Of a stretch of 31,120 bases of DNA, positions 22,556 to 29,303 are shown one piece after another. Position 1 is the stretch's first letter, and each line of letters begins with the position of its first letter. The notes below the pieces were generated by a model. It saw only the letters and a list, made by a program, of their open reading frames with translations, ran no database searches and had not been told where the DNA came from. The stretch spans positions 1-31,120 of the forward strand of contig CAZPUM010000014.1 of the NCBI GenBank assembly GCA_964589765.1, read 5' to 3'. The position numbers and the translations under genes are program-made. The stretch comes from UBA525 sp964589765. Its GTDB lineage: Archaea; Nanobdellota; Nanobdellia; Woesearchaeales; UBA525.

Positions 22556-23800
22556 TTACTGTAGCTCTGACTCTATTGCTGCTTCAAACGCAGAGTACGG
22601 TTGTGCACCTACAAGCTTCTTACCATTGATGAAGAATGATGGTGTTCCGCTTACTCCTGCTTCTCTGCCTGCGTTAAGGTCGTCAGCTACTCTTGTGGCA
22701 AAGTCTCCATTGTCCAGGCACGAGTCGAACTCTGTCTGGCTAATTCCAAGGTTTCCTGCGTATCCCTTTAGTGCGTCGACACTCAGGTCTGCTTGGTTTT
22801 CAAAAAGAGCTTCGTGCATTTCCCAGAACTTAGCTGCGCCTCCTACTTCGCCTGCGCATTCTACTGCTTCACTTGCTTTCTGAGCATCTGTGTGGAACGG
22901 TAGTGGGAAGTGCCTTACTGTGTACTGTGCCTTGCCTGTCTTGATATAGTTCTCGTACACACCAGGGTAGCTCTGGTCATGTGCTCTCTTACAGAAGGGG
23001 CATTGGTAGTCTGTGAACTCCACAATCATAATCTCTGCTCCTTCCTGTCCTAGAACGAAACTGCCAACATCAACGTCTGCCACTTCTGCGGGTGGTTGAA
23101 CTGGTGCTACCTGTTCTGGTGCCTCACCAGAGAGTGCTGCATCTATAATTGGTTTGAAAGCTGAGAATGGCTGTGCGCCAACCACTAGCTCGTCACCAAC
23201 AAGGAAGCTTGGTGTTCCTCTGACGCCTGCTGCTCTTCCTTCTGCCATGTGTTCATTTACTGTATCTTGAGTCTCTTTGTTATCGAAGCAACTGTTGATG
23301 TTATATCCCATCTCTGTTGCCCATGCTTTCAGGTTGTCTGCTGTTAGGCTCTGCTGGTTTGCGAACAGTTTGTCGTGGTACTCCCAGAAAGCTTCCTCTC
23401 CATGGTCTCTTCTGACGCACTCTGATGCTACTGCTGCGTTGATTGCGTTAGGGTGTAAGCTTTCCAACGGGAACTGTTTGAATACTACATTGACATTAGG
23501 GTACTCTTCCTTAATCTGTTCTACTGTTGGGACTGCGCGTCCGCAGAATGGACATTCAAAATCTGAGAACTCGGTTATGGTAAGTTCTCCTTCCATATTT
23601 TGTGTGTCTGGTTCTGTCATCATTGATGTCTTGCCGACAAGGTATCCTGTCCAAAAGCTTGTTGCGATAACAAGCAGAGCAAGGATAAAGTACGCAACAA
23701 CTGTTGACGTATCTTGTTTATTGGGCTTTGCTGGTGCCTTGACATGTTTCTTTGTGGCCTCTCGCTTTGTTTTTCGTTTGGCCTTTTTTTGATCGCTCAT
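22556..23800 (-). CDS. Tandem double DsbA-like thiol oxidoreductase, membrane-anchored
   Basis: This 414-residue protein has a K/R-rich cytosolic tail (1-30), one membrane helix (about 33-56) and two full DsbA/BdbD-type thioredoxin domains. Domain 1 (about 70-222) has CPFC at 83-86 and cis-Pro loop GTPSF at 195-199. Domain 2 (about 245-414) has CPFC at 267-270 and GTPSF at 385-389. Each domain also carries an extra Cys pair (128/171 and 315/361). A P/A/V-rich linker joins them. It should introduce disulfides into exported proteins. A fused pair is unusual because DsbA is normally single. An SD (AAGGAGGGCGG) precedes the ATG. Confidence 0.93.
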   Translation of the reverse strand: MSDQKKAKRKTKREATKKHVKAPAKPNKQDTSTVVAYFILALLVIATSFWTGYLVGKTSMMTEPDTQNMEGELTITEFSDFECPFCGRAVPTVEQIKEEYPNVNVVFKQFPLESLHPNAINAAVASECVRRDHGEEAFWEYHDKLFANQQSLTADNLKAWATEMGYNINSCFDNKETQDTVNEHMAEGRAAGVRGTPSFLVGDELVVGAQPFSAFKPIIDAALSGEAPEQVAPVQPPAEVADVDVGSFVLGQEGAEIMIVEFTDYQCPFCKRAHDQSYPGVYENYIKTGKAQYTVRHFPLPFHTDAQKASEAVECAGEVGGAAKFWEMHEALFENQADLSVDALKGYAGNLGISQTEFDSCLDNGDFATRVADDLNAGREAGVSGTPSFFINGKKLVGAQPYSAFEAAIESELQ

Positions 23801-24016
23801 AATATTCCGCCCTCCTTAGGATATGGTGCCCCATCGGGGCTTTTAATTAAGCCTTTTGATGCGGTTTTTAAGTAAGATGTGGTCTAAACCATGCTTTTTT
23901 TGGCCTTTTAATAAGTATTTAGAGGTCAAAATGAACTTTTTATTGTTCAAATAAGTATTTTTGGCTGTTTAGTATTGCGATAATATTTTAAAACCGTTAA
24001 GTGGCCAGATTCCAAG
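23801..24016. promoter_or_regulatory. Divergent promoter region between double-DsbA and S2P genes
   Basis: For the minus strand there are TATA candidates at 23864-23872 and 23841-23850. The dsbA leader holds hairpins GCCCC-ATC-GGGGC (23828-23840) and GGCTT/AAGCC (23838-23853). For the plus strand a TATA-like atattttaaaa (23983-23993) lies 29 bp before the S2P ATG. The 11-mer aataagtattt occurs twice (23910-23920, 23950-23960), a possible operator pair. No gene is seen. Confidence 0.5.
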
Positions 24017-24667
24017 ATGGTATTCAATCTGTTCGAGATATTGGACATGGTGATAATGACTGCGATAGTTGGATACCTGTTTATGGATGCATTCAAAGTT
24101 CCTTTGCATCAGAGGGGAACTGATATTCTGGACCAGTACAAGAAACTAGCATCAAGCAAAGGGTTTGATTGGGAGGCATTTTGGTTTGCTTGTGCCTTAA
24201 TCGCTCCAAGTATAATAATACATGAGTTGGGGCACAAGTTTGTTGCAATGGGGTTTGGAATGGACGCCACTTTTGTTGGTGCGTGTAGTAGCGCCGCCTT
24301 ACTATCAGGAGGGTTCTTTAATTTCAGATGTGTTTTACAGCTAGGTGTTGTTGCGATGAAGTTCATGGGCTGGAGCTTTATTGTTTTTATTCCTGCTTTT
24401 GTTTCAATGACTGGTAGTGCAAGCCCTCTCGCTCATTCAATAGTTGCTTTCTCTGGACCTGCTGTCCATCTGATTTTTTGGGTTGGTGCAGCATATGTTT
24501 TGAAAAATCATAAGAGAATAAGAAAGTGGCCTGTGAAAAAGAGGATGTTTGTTTTCTTTTTCAAACAGATTAACATGTTCTTGTTCTTTTTCAACATGCT
24601 ACCCATACCTCCATTTGATGGTTGGTGGGTGTTCAGTAACCTTTTCAAGGTTTTTTTTGGCGCTTAG
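24017..24667 (+). CDS. M50 (site-2-protease-like) membrane metalloprotease
   Basis: This 216-residue polytopic protein has the zinc motif HELGH (69-73, in SIIIHELGHKF) and the second-ligand motif NMLPIPPFDG with Asp201 (193-202). Both are characteristic of site-2-protease/M50 enzymes that cut helices within the membrane. It has about five membrane segments and no PDZ or CBS domain, so it is a minimal member. It may release membrane-bound regulators. Its last 23 bp overlap the NFACT-R gene on the other strand. Confidence 0.92.
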   Translation: MVFNLFEILDMVIMTAIVGYLFMDAFKVPLHQRGTDILDQYKKLASSKGFDWEAFWFACALIAPSIIIHELGHKFVAMGFGMDATFVGACSSAALLSGGFFNFRCVLQLGVVAMKFMGWSFIVFIPAFVSMTGSASPLAHSIVAFSGPAVHLIFWVGAAYVLKNHKRIRKWPVKKRMFVFFFKQINMFLFFFNMLPIPPFDGWWVFSNLFKVFFGA

Positions 24668-25442
24668 CGCCAAGAATTTTCACACCCAGTTTTACTCCTC
24701 CTGCTGGAAGTTTAGGGATGATGTCGTCGGGATGACACTCCATTAATTCTGCGAGTTTTTTTGCGACATCAGAACTCTTTTCGTTTCCAGGGTGTATCAG
24801 CCAGGCCACTTCGCAGTGGGCCTCAACCGCGGAACGCGGTCCAACCATCACCTTGCCGTCCTCAAGCTTACACGCGGCAAGTTCAAGGTTTGGTCTCAAG
24901 TAGTTTACCTTACCTCGGACCATGAATGCGCCCTTAGGGACAAACTCTCCTGTCTGTGCAGTTTTACTTAGTTGTTCAGGATTGACGTAAAAAACCTCAA
25001 TGTATCCAAGCCCTTGCTTCCATCCTCTGCTGTGGCTTGCAGTGAACTGTCCGGCCTCTTCTTTAGTCTCTTTGGTTATCTCTTTTCCTTCGGCCTTAAC
25101 AATGACGAAAGGGCTTCCTGCCATGTCTGTGTGGAATGCCAAATCTCCTTTAAGGGCGTGTTTTTTGACAACTTCCTCGTTGGTGGTTGCATCCCTTCCT
25201 CCTATACATAGAATTCCGTCAGATGAGAAAAACCATCGGTATCTTTCATACCATTCGGTCTTGAGGGGTTTAGGTTTCTCTTTCTTGATGATAGGGGGCT
25301 CTTTTTCAGACTCTATCCTATCTTTTGCCATAGTGATGGCTTTTTTCACCCCTGTAAGTTTCTTTTTGGCCTTCTTGGCTTTGTTGAAGTATTTGGCAGC
25401 GTTCTCCTCAACGGAGAGTCTGACATCCAGGAGTATTTTCAT
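24645..25442 (-). CDS. NFACT-R domain protein (half of RqcH/NEMF)
   Basis: This 265-residue protein begins MKILLDVRLSVEENAAKYFNKAKKAKKK, the coiled-coil entry of RqcH/NEMF. It contains the NFACT-R (DUF814) domain: FFSSDGILCIGGRDATTNEEVVKKH, DLAFHTDMAGSPFVIVK, and SHSRGWKQGLGYIEVFYV. The N-terminal NFACT-N domain of full-length RqcH (about 650 residues in archaea) is absent. Full RqcH acts in rescue of stalled large ribosomal subunits. This may be one half of a split RqcH or a stand-alone RNA-binding protein. A TATA box lies 26 bp upstream. Confidence 0.9.
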   Translation of the reverse strand: MKILLDVRLSVEENAAKYFNKAKKAKKKLTGVKKAITMAKDRIESEKEPPIIKKEKPKPLKTEWYERYRWFFSSDGILCIGGRDATTNEEVVKKHALKGDLAFHTDMAGSPFVIVKAEGKEITKETKEEAGQFTASHSRGWKQGLGYIEVFYVNPEQLSKTAQTGEFVPKGAFMVRGKVNYLRPNLELAACKLEDGKVMVGPRSAVEAHCEVAWLIHPGNEKSSDVAKKLAELMECHPDDIIPKLPAGGVKLGVKILGAKRQKKP

Positions 25443-25462
25443 AGTTGTAGAGAAATAAGGCT

Positions 25463-25472
25463 GTATAAAAAG
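25463..25472 (-). promoter_or_regulatory. TATA box of the NFACT-R gene
   Basis: Minus-strand CTTTTTATAC is centred about 26 bp before the ATG at 25442. Confidence 0.6.
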
Positions 25473-25670
25473 TTAGGCCTGTTTTACAGCGTAAGTGAAT
25501 GTGTTTCTAGGGCCAGAATTCTTGTATTTGATGATATTTGTCTTCCTGAGTTTTTTCAAACTCATAGTGACGCTTCCAATACTGATGCCTAATGCATCAG
25601 CTATCTCCCTGCTAGTAAACCAGTCTCCCTGGTGTTCTGTAAGGAACTCGTAAACCTCTTGTTGTCCCAT
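25473..25670 (-). CDS. Small winged-helix DNA-binding protein
   Basis: This 65-residue protein is essentially one winged helix: VYEFLTEHQGDWFTSREIADALGISIGSVTMSLKKLRKTNIIKYKN, then a short wing and end. The REIADALGISIGSVTMSLKKL stretch is a clear HTH recognition motif. No ligand domain is present. It probably acts as a dimeric repressor or activator with unknown targets. A TATA-like CTTTTAAATG (25698-25707) and a GGTGGGG purine stretch precede the ATG. Confidence 0.8.
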   Translation of the reverse strand: MGQQEVYEFLTEHQGDWFTSREIADALGISIGSVTMSLKKLRKTNIIKYKNSGPRNTFTYAVKQA

Positions 25671-25728
25671 ATCCCCACCTTAACCCGTATGTTAGGGCAT
25701 TTAAAAGTATCCATTAATTGGCAGTTTT

Positions 25729-26160
25729 TCAAGAATCTTGTCGGCAAGGCCTTATGGGGTCTACTTTTTCTAGTGGAAACTCCTCGCACAATCTAGGATT
25801 TTCACCATACATGGGCATTAGAACCACTGTTTCGCCTGCATCTTGTGGCAGGGGGATTTTGTACCTGAAAGATTCTCCTGCCTCTAGGGATGATTGTTTA
25901 ACCCTGATTACGTACTCTGTACCGTGATTTTCAAGAAGTAGTGATAGCTGTTCGATGGGAATGCTCTCCGCGTTATTGGTGCCCTCTATAACTATCGATT
26001 TATCGTCGAGACAAAACTGGGTCACGGTCACATCTGTGTTTTTACACAGTAGGTTGTCATCGCTTTCAATCACCCAGTTTGATACCAGTACGAGTAGTGC
26101 TGCGACAAACGCAATCAATAGTATTGTTGCCACCAGGGGTGACATGGCTTTTTTGTTCAT
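25729..26160 (-). CDS. Archaeal type IV pilin-like protein (copy 1)
   Basis: This 143-residue protein has a class III-type prepilin N-terminus: a short charged leader MNKKA and then the hydrophobic helix MSPLVATILLIAFVAALLVL. A beta-rich head carries conserved cysteines (LLCKN, QFCLDD, RLCEEF, PIRPC). The end EFPLEKVDPIRPC resembles the end of the pilin at 27073-27519, so the two are paralogs. It should be processed by a prepilin peptidase and assemble into a surface filament. Its ATG overlaps the preceding gene by 4 bp (ATGA). Confidence 0.88.
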   Translation of the reverse strand: MNKKAMSPLVATILLIAFVAALLVLVSNWVIESDDNLLCKNTDVTVTQFCLDDKSIVIEGTNNAESIPIEQLSLLLENHGTEYVIRVKQSSLEAGESFRYKIPLPQDAGETVVLMPMYGENPRLCEEFPLEKVDPIRPCRQDS

Positions 26161-26324
26161 ATGATTAGCAGTATGAAGCCGACAAGAAAAATAAGAAACC
26201 CTGTGCCTTCAGCGGCCCAGCCGTACTTTTCCATATCGTTGAGTTGTCCAAAGTACTCTTTGGTTATCTCGAGCCATTCGTTTATGAGGTCGTTGACCTC
26301 GTTAAGTTTTTCTTGAAAATCCAT
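26157..26324 (-). CDS. Small single-span membrane protein (55 aa)
   Basis: From the ATG at 26324 the product is MDFQEKLNEVNDLINEWLEI...: an amphipathic coiled coil (1-35) followed by a C-terminal membrane helix (GTGFLIFLVGFILLII). The start overlaps the stop of the upstream Zn-ribbon gene (TGATG) and its end overlaps the pilin ATG by 4 bp, so the three genes are translationally coupled. The tail-anchored design suggests a helper for pilin insertion or assembly; that is inference. Confidence 0.75.
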   Translation of the reverse strand: MDFQEKLNEVNDLINEWLEITKEYFGQLNDMEKYGWAAEGTGFLIFLVGFILLII

Positions 26325-26473
26325 CAGCTCCAGTCTGGCATTCCTCCGACGAGGCCAAGCGCTTTTTGTTGCTCGCACCAGCAGTTGTTGCATTGATATC
26401 GTTGAAACTTGATGTTGCCTGATTCAAACTCGTTTTTTTTCTCCATATTGGAGTTACACTGTGGACACTGCAT
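26324..26473 (-). CDS. Small Zn-ribbon protein (49 aa)
   Basis: Recovered by hand translation. It carries CPQC and CNNCWC pairs (MQCPQCNSNMEKKN...YQCNNCWCEQ), a treble-clef or zinc-ribbon pattern, and ends GGMPDWS. It is the first gene of a coupled three-gene operon with the tail-anchored protein and a pilin. An AGGTGAT Shine-Dalgarno lies just upstream of the ATG. DNA or RNA binding is possible; the function is unknown. Confidence 0.75.
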   Translation of the reverse strand: MQCPQCNSNMEKKNEFESGNIKFQRYQCNNCWCEQQKALGLVGGMPDWS

Positions 26474-26515
26474 CCGTTATCACCTGTAAATTCTGTTTCT
26501 CTCCTCGGTGGGGAC

Positions 26516-26525
26516 GTTTATAAAG
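26516..26525 (-). promoter_or_regulatory. TATA box of the Zn-ribbon/pilin operon
   Basis: Minus-strand CTTTATAAAC would start transcription near 26495, leaving a short leader with the AGGTGAT Shine-Dalgarno. Confidence 0.6.
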
Positions 26526-26578
26526 GTATTTAATAAGAAACAGATTAGTAACTACTAAAGAATAGTAAAAAAAGAAAC

Positions 26579-26588
26579 ATTTATAAAT
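26579..26588 (+). promoter_or_regulatory. TATA box of the 155-residue gene
   Basis: The sequence atttataaat is centred about 25 bp before the ATG at 26609. Confidence 0.65.
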
Positions 26589-26608
26589 CGAAGAAACAGA
26601 TTTATGTT

Positions 26609-27076
26609 ATGTTTAAGCCAAGAGTTATTGAGGGGGGTAAAAGGAGCGTTTCCAGAGATTTTTGGAGGTATACTATGAGGCCTGAGAATGGAGTTCAGAA
26701 GGCCTATTTGGTGCCTGTAGATGCCAAATCGGAACTTGTAGTTGACCTTGAAAAAAAACTCTCGGAGGATCCTTGGGTAAGTAAGTCCAGAATGACCGCT
26801 GGAGGTTTTATTTTAAGCAGTCCTAAGGAGTATGTAGCGGAAGTCCTTCAGCATGCAGTAGACTTCGGTTTGTCAATGAGACATGATTTAATAGCACCCC
26901 CATTTCCGGGAATTCATGAACTTACTTTCAGCGTTTCAAATGAGAACTGTGCTTCTAATGTTGCAAACTCAAAACAGGCAATCGCAATCAAAGGCAACAG
27001 AATGGTTGCGGGCAAACCTGATGAAGTCCTATTCGACTGCGTGAGTTTTGCTCTTGCGAGATACAGACCTTATTAA
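26609..27076 (+). CDS. Protein of unknown function (155 aa) between pilin genes
   Basis: Not recognised. It is soluble, with no signal peptide or membrane helix. It shows a mixed alpha/beta pattern (VQKAYLVPVDAKSELVVDLEKKLSE, FILSSPKEYVAEVLQHAVDFGLS) and two cysteines (NENCASN, LFDCVSF). It lies between two pilin loci on the opposite strand and shares a promoter region with one of them, so a link to pilus control is possible but unproven. Its stop overlaps that of the second pilin by a few bases. A TATA box 25 bp upstream supports the start. Confidence 0.75.
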   Translation: MFKPRVIEGGKRSVSRDFWRYTMRPENGVQKAYLVPVDAKSELVVDLEKKLSEDPWVSKSRMTAGGFILSSPKEYVAEVLQHAVDFGLSMRHDLIAPPFPGIHELTFSVSNENCASNVANSKQAIAIKGNRMVAGKPDEVLFDCVSFALARYRPY

Positions 27077-27519
27077 CACTCACTAATAGGGTCAACCCTT
27101 TCAATGGGATTGCTAGAACAAGTAAATGGGTCGCCTTCAGAACCAACTTTTCCGATAAGTTCAACTCGTGCCTCATCTGAATAAGAAAATGGAACCTTTA
27201 GTGATATGTCTGTACCAGGCTCAACAGCAGAGTTCTTCATGTTAACAGCGACCTCTTCAGTGTCAGTGATAACCAGAAGTTTAAGGCCGACAAGTTTGGC
27301 ACTATCTTCACTGGCAAAACCTCTCAAAAAGAGCTCGTCATTCTGTATGCAGAACTGATTAATTGTAACATCAATATTTTCGCATTCACCGTTAACACTA
27401 ATGTCAAAAGACCAATTCATAATCATGCCTCCAAGTGCCACTGCGAATGCCATAAGCAGAATTGTGGCAATTAAGGGAGACATACCCTTCTTACCGTGAA
27501 CGAACCCACCTCTACTCAT
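27073..27519 (-). CDS. Archaeal type IV pilin-like protein (copy 2)
   Basis: This 148-residue protein has a leader MSRGGFVHGKKG and then the pilin helix MSPLIATILLMAFAVALGGM. The head keeps the cysteine pattern of copy 1 (GECEN, QFCIQN, FTCSSN, PISEC) and ends NPIERVDPISEC. Cleavage by a prepilin peptidase after KKG is expected. A TATA box 26 bp upstream supports the ATG at 27519, so the long 12-residue leader is probably real. It has its own promoter and no co-transcribed neighbours. Confidence 0.88.
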   Translation of the reverse strand: MSRGGFVHGKKGMSPLIATILLMAFAVALGGMIMNWSFDISVNGECENIDVTINQFCIQNDELFLRGFASEDSAKLVGLKLLVITDTEEVAVNMKNSAVEPGTDISLKVPFSYSDEARVELIGKVGSEGDPFTCSSNPIERVDPISEC

Positions 27520-27540
27520 ACTTAAACCCCGAATTATTAG

Positions 27541-27550
27541 CTTTATAAAT
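27541..27550 (-). promoter_or_regulatory. TATA box of pilin copy 2
   Basis: Minus-strand ATTTATAAAG is centred about 26 bp before the ATG at 27519, just beyond the stop of dph5. Confidence 0.65.
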
Positions 27551-27560
27551 ATTCCTCAAA

Positions 27561-28325
27561 TTATTCCTCGATACCCCAAAGTTCAAGCATCTCTTCTTCG
27601 ACGGGATGCAGGTGTCCTGGTATAACCATACAGTGAGGTGGGTTTCCGAAATCAACATCTTTAATCTGTGCCAGAGTTCCAGCAACAATTTTCTGGTCAG
27701 GACTGCCCAGGCGGGCAACACCTATTACTGGAAGTTGTTCATTAATCAGATTATTCTCAGTAACTCTTTCGGCTTTGAGAAGATGCTCAACCCCCTCTTT
27801 GACACTCATGTATCTTTTTTCGTCAGACTTAATGTCCAAAAGACATAATGTGTGAAGACCGCATTCAATATTTTTTTTAATACCTTCAAGAAAACTTGTT
27901 GGTTCATAACCTGGTTGCCAATAAGGAACGCTTACTGTTCTTCCGTACTTGTAAAGTTCAAGTCCAACTGCACCGACAGCGTTGATTACACTTGCGTTAT
28001 GAATAACACGTACCTCAATCTCCTCTTTCCTGGCTCTCAAATAAAGGTCAGCGTGTGTTGTTGCTGCAAAAGGATCGCCGACAAAAAGAACTACTGCATC
28101 AGTTTTTCTTGCTACAGATAGTATCTTTTCAGCGTTCTGCTCAACATCCTCTCTACCCAAAAAAGTTATACCGACTCCGAGTTCTTTCTCAAGCTCTTCA
28201 TGACTACATTGGAGAATACTTGTGTACCCTTCCAAAAAAACAGCATCTGCTTTGTTGACTGCTTCTTTGCCTCTAACAGATATGTCTTTCCCATCATGGA
28301 GCCCCAAACCTATCATCCAAAGCAT
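27561..28325 (-). CDS. dph5: Diphthine synthase Dph5
   Basis: The ATG at 28325, 25 bp from a TATA box, gives a 254-residue protein starting MLWMIGLGLHDGKDISVRG. It is a methyltransferase of the tetrapyrrole-methylase fold that methylates the diphthamide precursor on EF-2. Landmarks are ADAVFLEGYTSIL, VVLFVGDPFAATTHADLYLRA, VIHNASVINAVGAVGLELYKYGRTVSVPYW and HCMVIPGHLHPVEEEMLELW. The length is normal. Its presence implies that EF-2 carries diphthamide. An ATG four codons upstream is disfavoured by its distance to the TATA box. Confidence 0.95.
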   Translation of the reverse strand: MLWMIGLGLHDGKDISVRGKEAVNKADAVFLEGYTSILQCSHEELEKELGVGITFLGREDVEQNAEKILSVARKTDAVVLFVGDPFAATTHADLYLRARKEEIEVRVIHNASVINAVGAVGLELYKYGRTVSVPYWQPGYEPTSFLEGIKKNIECGLHTLCLLDIKSDEKRYMSVKEGVEHLLKAERVTENNLINEQLPVIGVARLGSPDQKIVAGTLAQIKDVDFGNPPHCMVIPGHLHPVEEEMLELWGIEE

Positions 28326-28345
28326 AATATTTATCACACGGGGAA

Positions 28346-28355
28346 ATTTATAAAA
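28346..28355. promoter_or_regulatory. Second shared bidirectional TATA box
   Basis: The near-palindrome atttataaaa is centred about 25 bp before the dph5 ATG (minus) and about 27 bp before the ATG at 28377 (plus). One box seems to serve both genes. Confidence 0.6.
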
Positions 28356-28376
28356 TAGTCTGTTTGAGTTATGGCT

Positions 28377-29270
28377 ATGAAGTGGGCTTGCGTGTTGATT
28401 ATTTTGTTGATTGTTTCAACCAGTGCTTTTGCTCTTGGGAGGTACATAGAGCTTCGTCCTCTAAACCCTCCTGAAACGGGTGGTGACAAAGAGGTGCGAT
28501 GGGGTTCTGATGATTATTTCAGTCCTTTTGTAAGAAAGCCCAACTACATATTCAACTTCACTGTAGACTACAGCAAACTTCCTTGGCCCAGAATTGAAAG
28601 GGTGGTACCAAGAGGAACTATCCAGAGAGGTTTTGATTCTGTAATTAACAACACCAATTATTCGTTTAACCCTGAAAACTGTCCAGGGGCCATAGCTCAC
28701 TGTTACGAAAGATTGGTTCACGACTCTGAGGAGAAGCTTCCAAGGGGAAGTGGGCTCAGAGGAGTATCAGGATACACTCTCCCCGAAGATAGAATAAGAC
28801 ACTTTTTTTGCGTTGCCAACGACACAGAGTGTACTTCGGGAGCCCTGAGTTGTTTCTGTCCAAAGGAGCTTCCAAAGAAAGCACCATTTCTGACAAGAAC
28901 GGTTGATTGTCCTTTGGAAACAAATGTGTGTGAAGTGACCCCCAGCGGGTTAATGACTCTATGTAACGGCAACTTTACCTATTGTGTCAATCGTTACGAA
29001 AAGTGCGGGTGTGGAAAATTCTACGGTTGTAACGCTGCAGAAGAACACACTTGTATAAACAACAGAAATGAGATGGTAGTCTGTGGGGGTGTTCTTTCAA
29101 ACTGCCTGACATCCAACAAGTACTGTTTTTGTGGAAAAGAGATTCAGGCACTCCAGCTTGGTTGTACTGAGACTAAAAACAGGTGCTGGGATGATGGAAA
29201 GGAAGCCACGTGTTATGGCAGTTTAGGAGATTGTGCTGTTCTTCATGATATGTGTGAGTGTGGCACCTGA
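28377..29270 (+). CDS. Secreted Cys-repeat protein
   Basis: From the ATG at 28377 the product is 297 residues with a signal peptide (MKWACVLIILLIVSTSAFA). The N-terminal part (to about 140) is Pro/Arg-rich with few cysteines. The C-terminal half holds a repeat with invariant spacing C-x6-C-x6-C-x-C, seen four times (Cys145-161, 196-212, 236-252, 279-295). The last three copies add two upstream cysteines (178/185, 218/226, 263/270), making six-Cys units. It should be a disulfide-locked extracellular rod. No family was recognised. An ATG two codons earlier is possible but too close to the TATA box. Confidence 0.8.
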   Translation: MKWACVLIILLIVSTSAFALGRYIELRPLNPPETGGDKEVRWGSDDYFSPFVRKPNYIFNFTVDYSKLPWPRIERVVPRGTIQRGFDSVINNTNYSFNPENCPGAIAHCYERLVHDSEEKLPRGSGLRGVSGYTLPEDRIRHFFCVANDTECTSGALSCFCPKELPKKAPFLTRTVDCPLETNVCEVTPSGLMTLCNGNFTYCVNRYEKCGCGKFYGCNAAEEHTCINNRNEMVVCGGVLSNCLTSNKYCFCGKEIQALQLGCTETKNRCWDDGKEATCYGSLGDCAVLHDMCECGT

Positions 29271-29273
29271 AAC

Positions 29274-29282
29274 CTTTTTATA
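29274..29282 (+). promoter_or_regulatory. TATA box of tyrS
   Basis: The sequence ctttttata, directly after the upstream stop codon, is centred 26 bp before the ATG at 29304. Confidence 0.65.
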
Positions 29283-29303
29283 GCACTTCGGCTGCCCAGC
29301 ACT

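Larger units (their letters stand above)
26492..26602. repeat. Three AGAAACAGA repeats in a divergent promoter region
   Basis: The motif aagaaacagatt occurs at 26535-26546 and 26591-26602. An inverted core (tctgtttct) lies at 26492-26500. They flank the TATA box of the pilin operon (minus, CTTTATAAAC, 26516-26525) and that of the plus-strand gene (atttataaat, 26579-26588). They look like operator sites. Confidence 0.5.
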
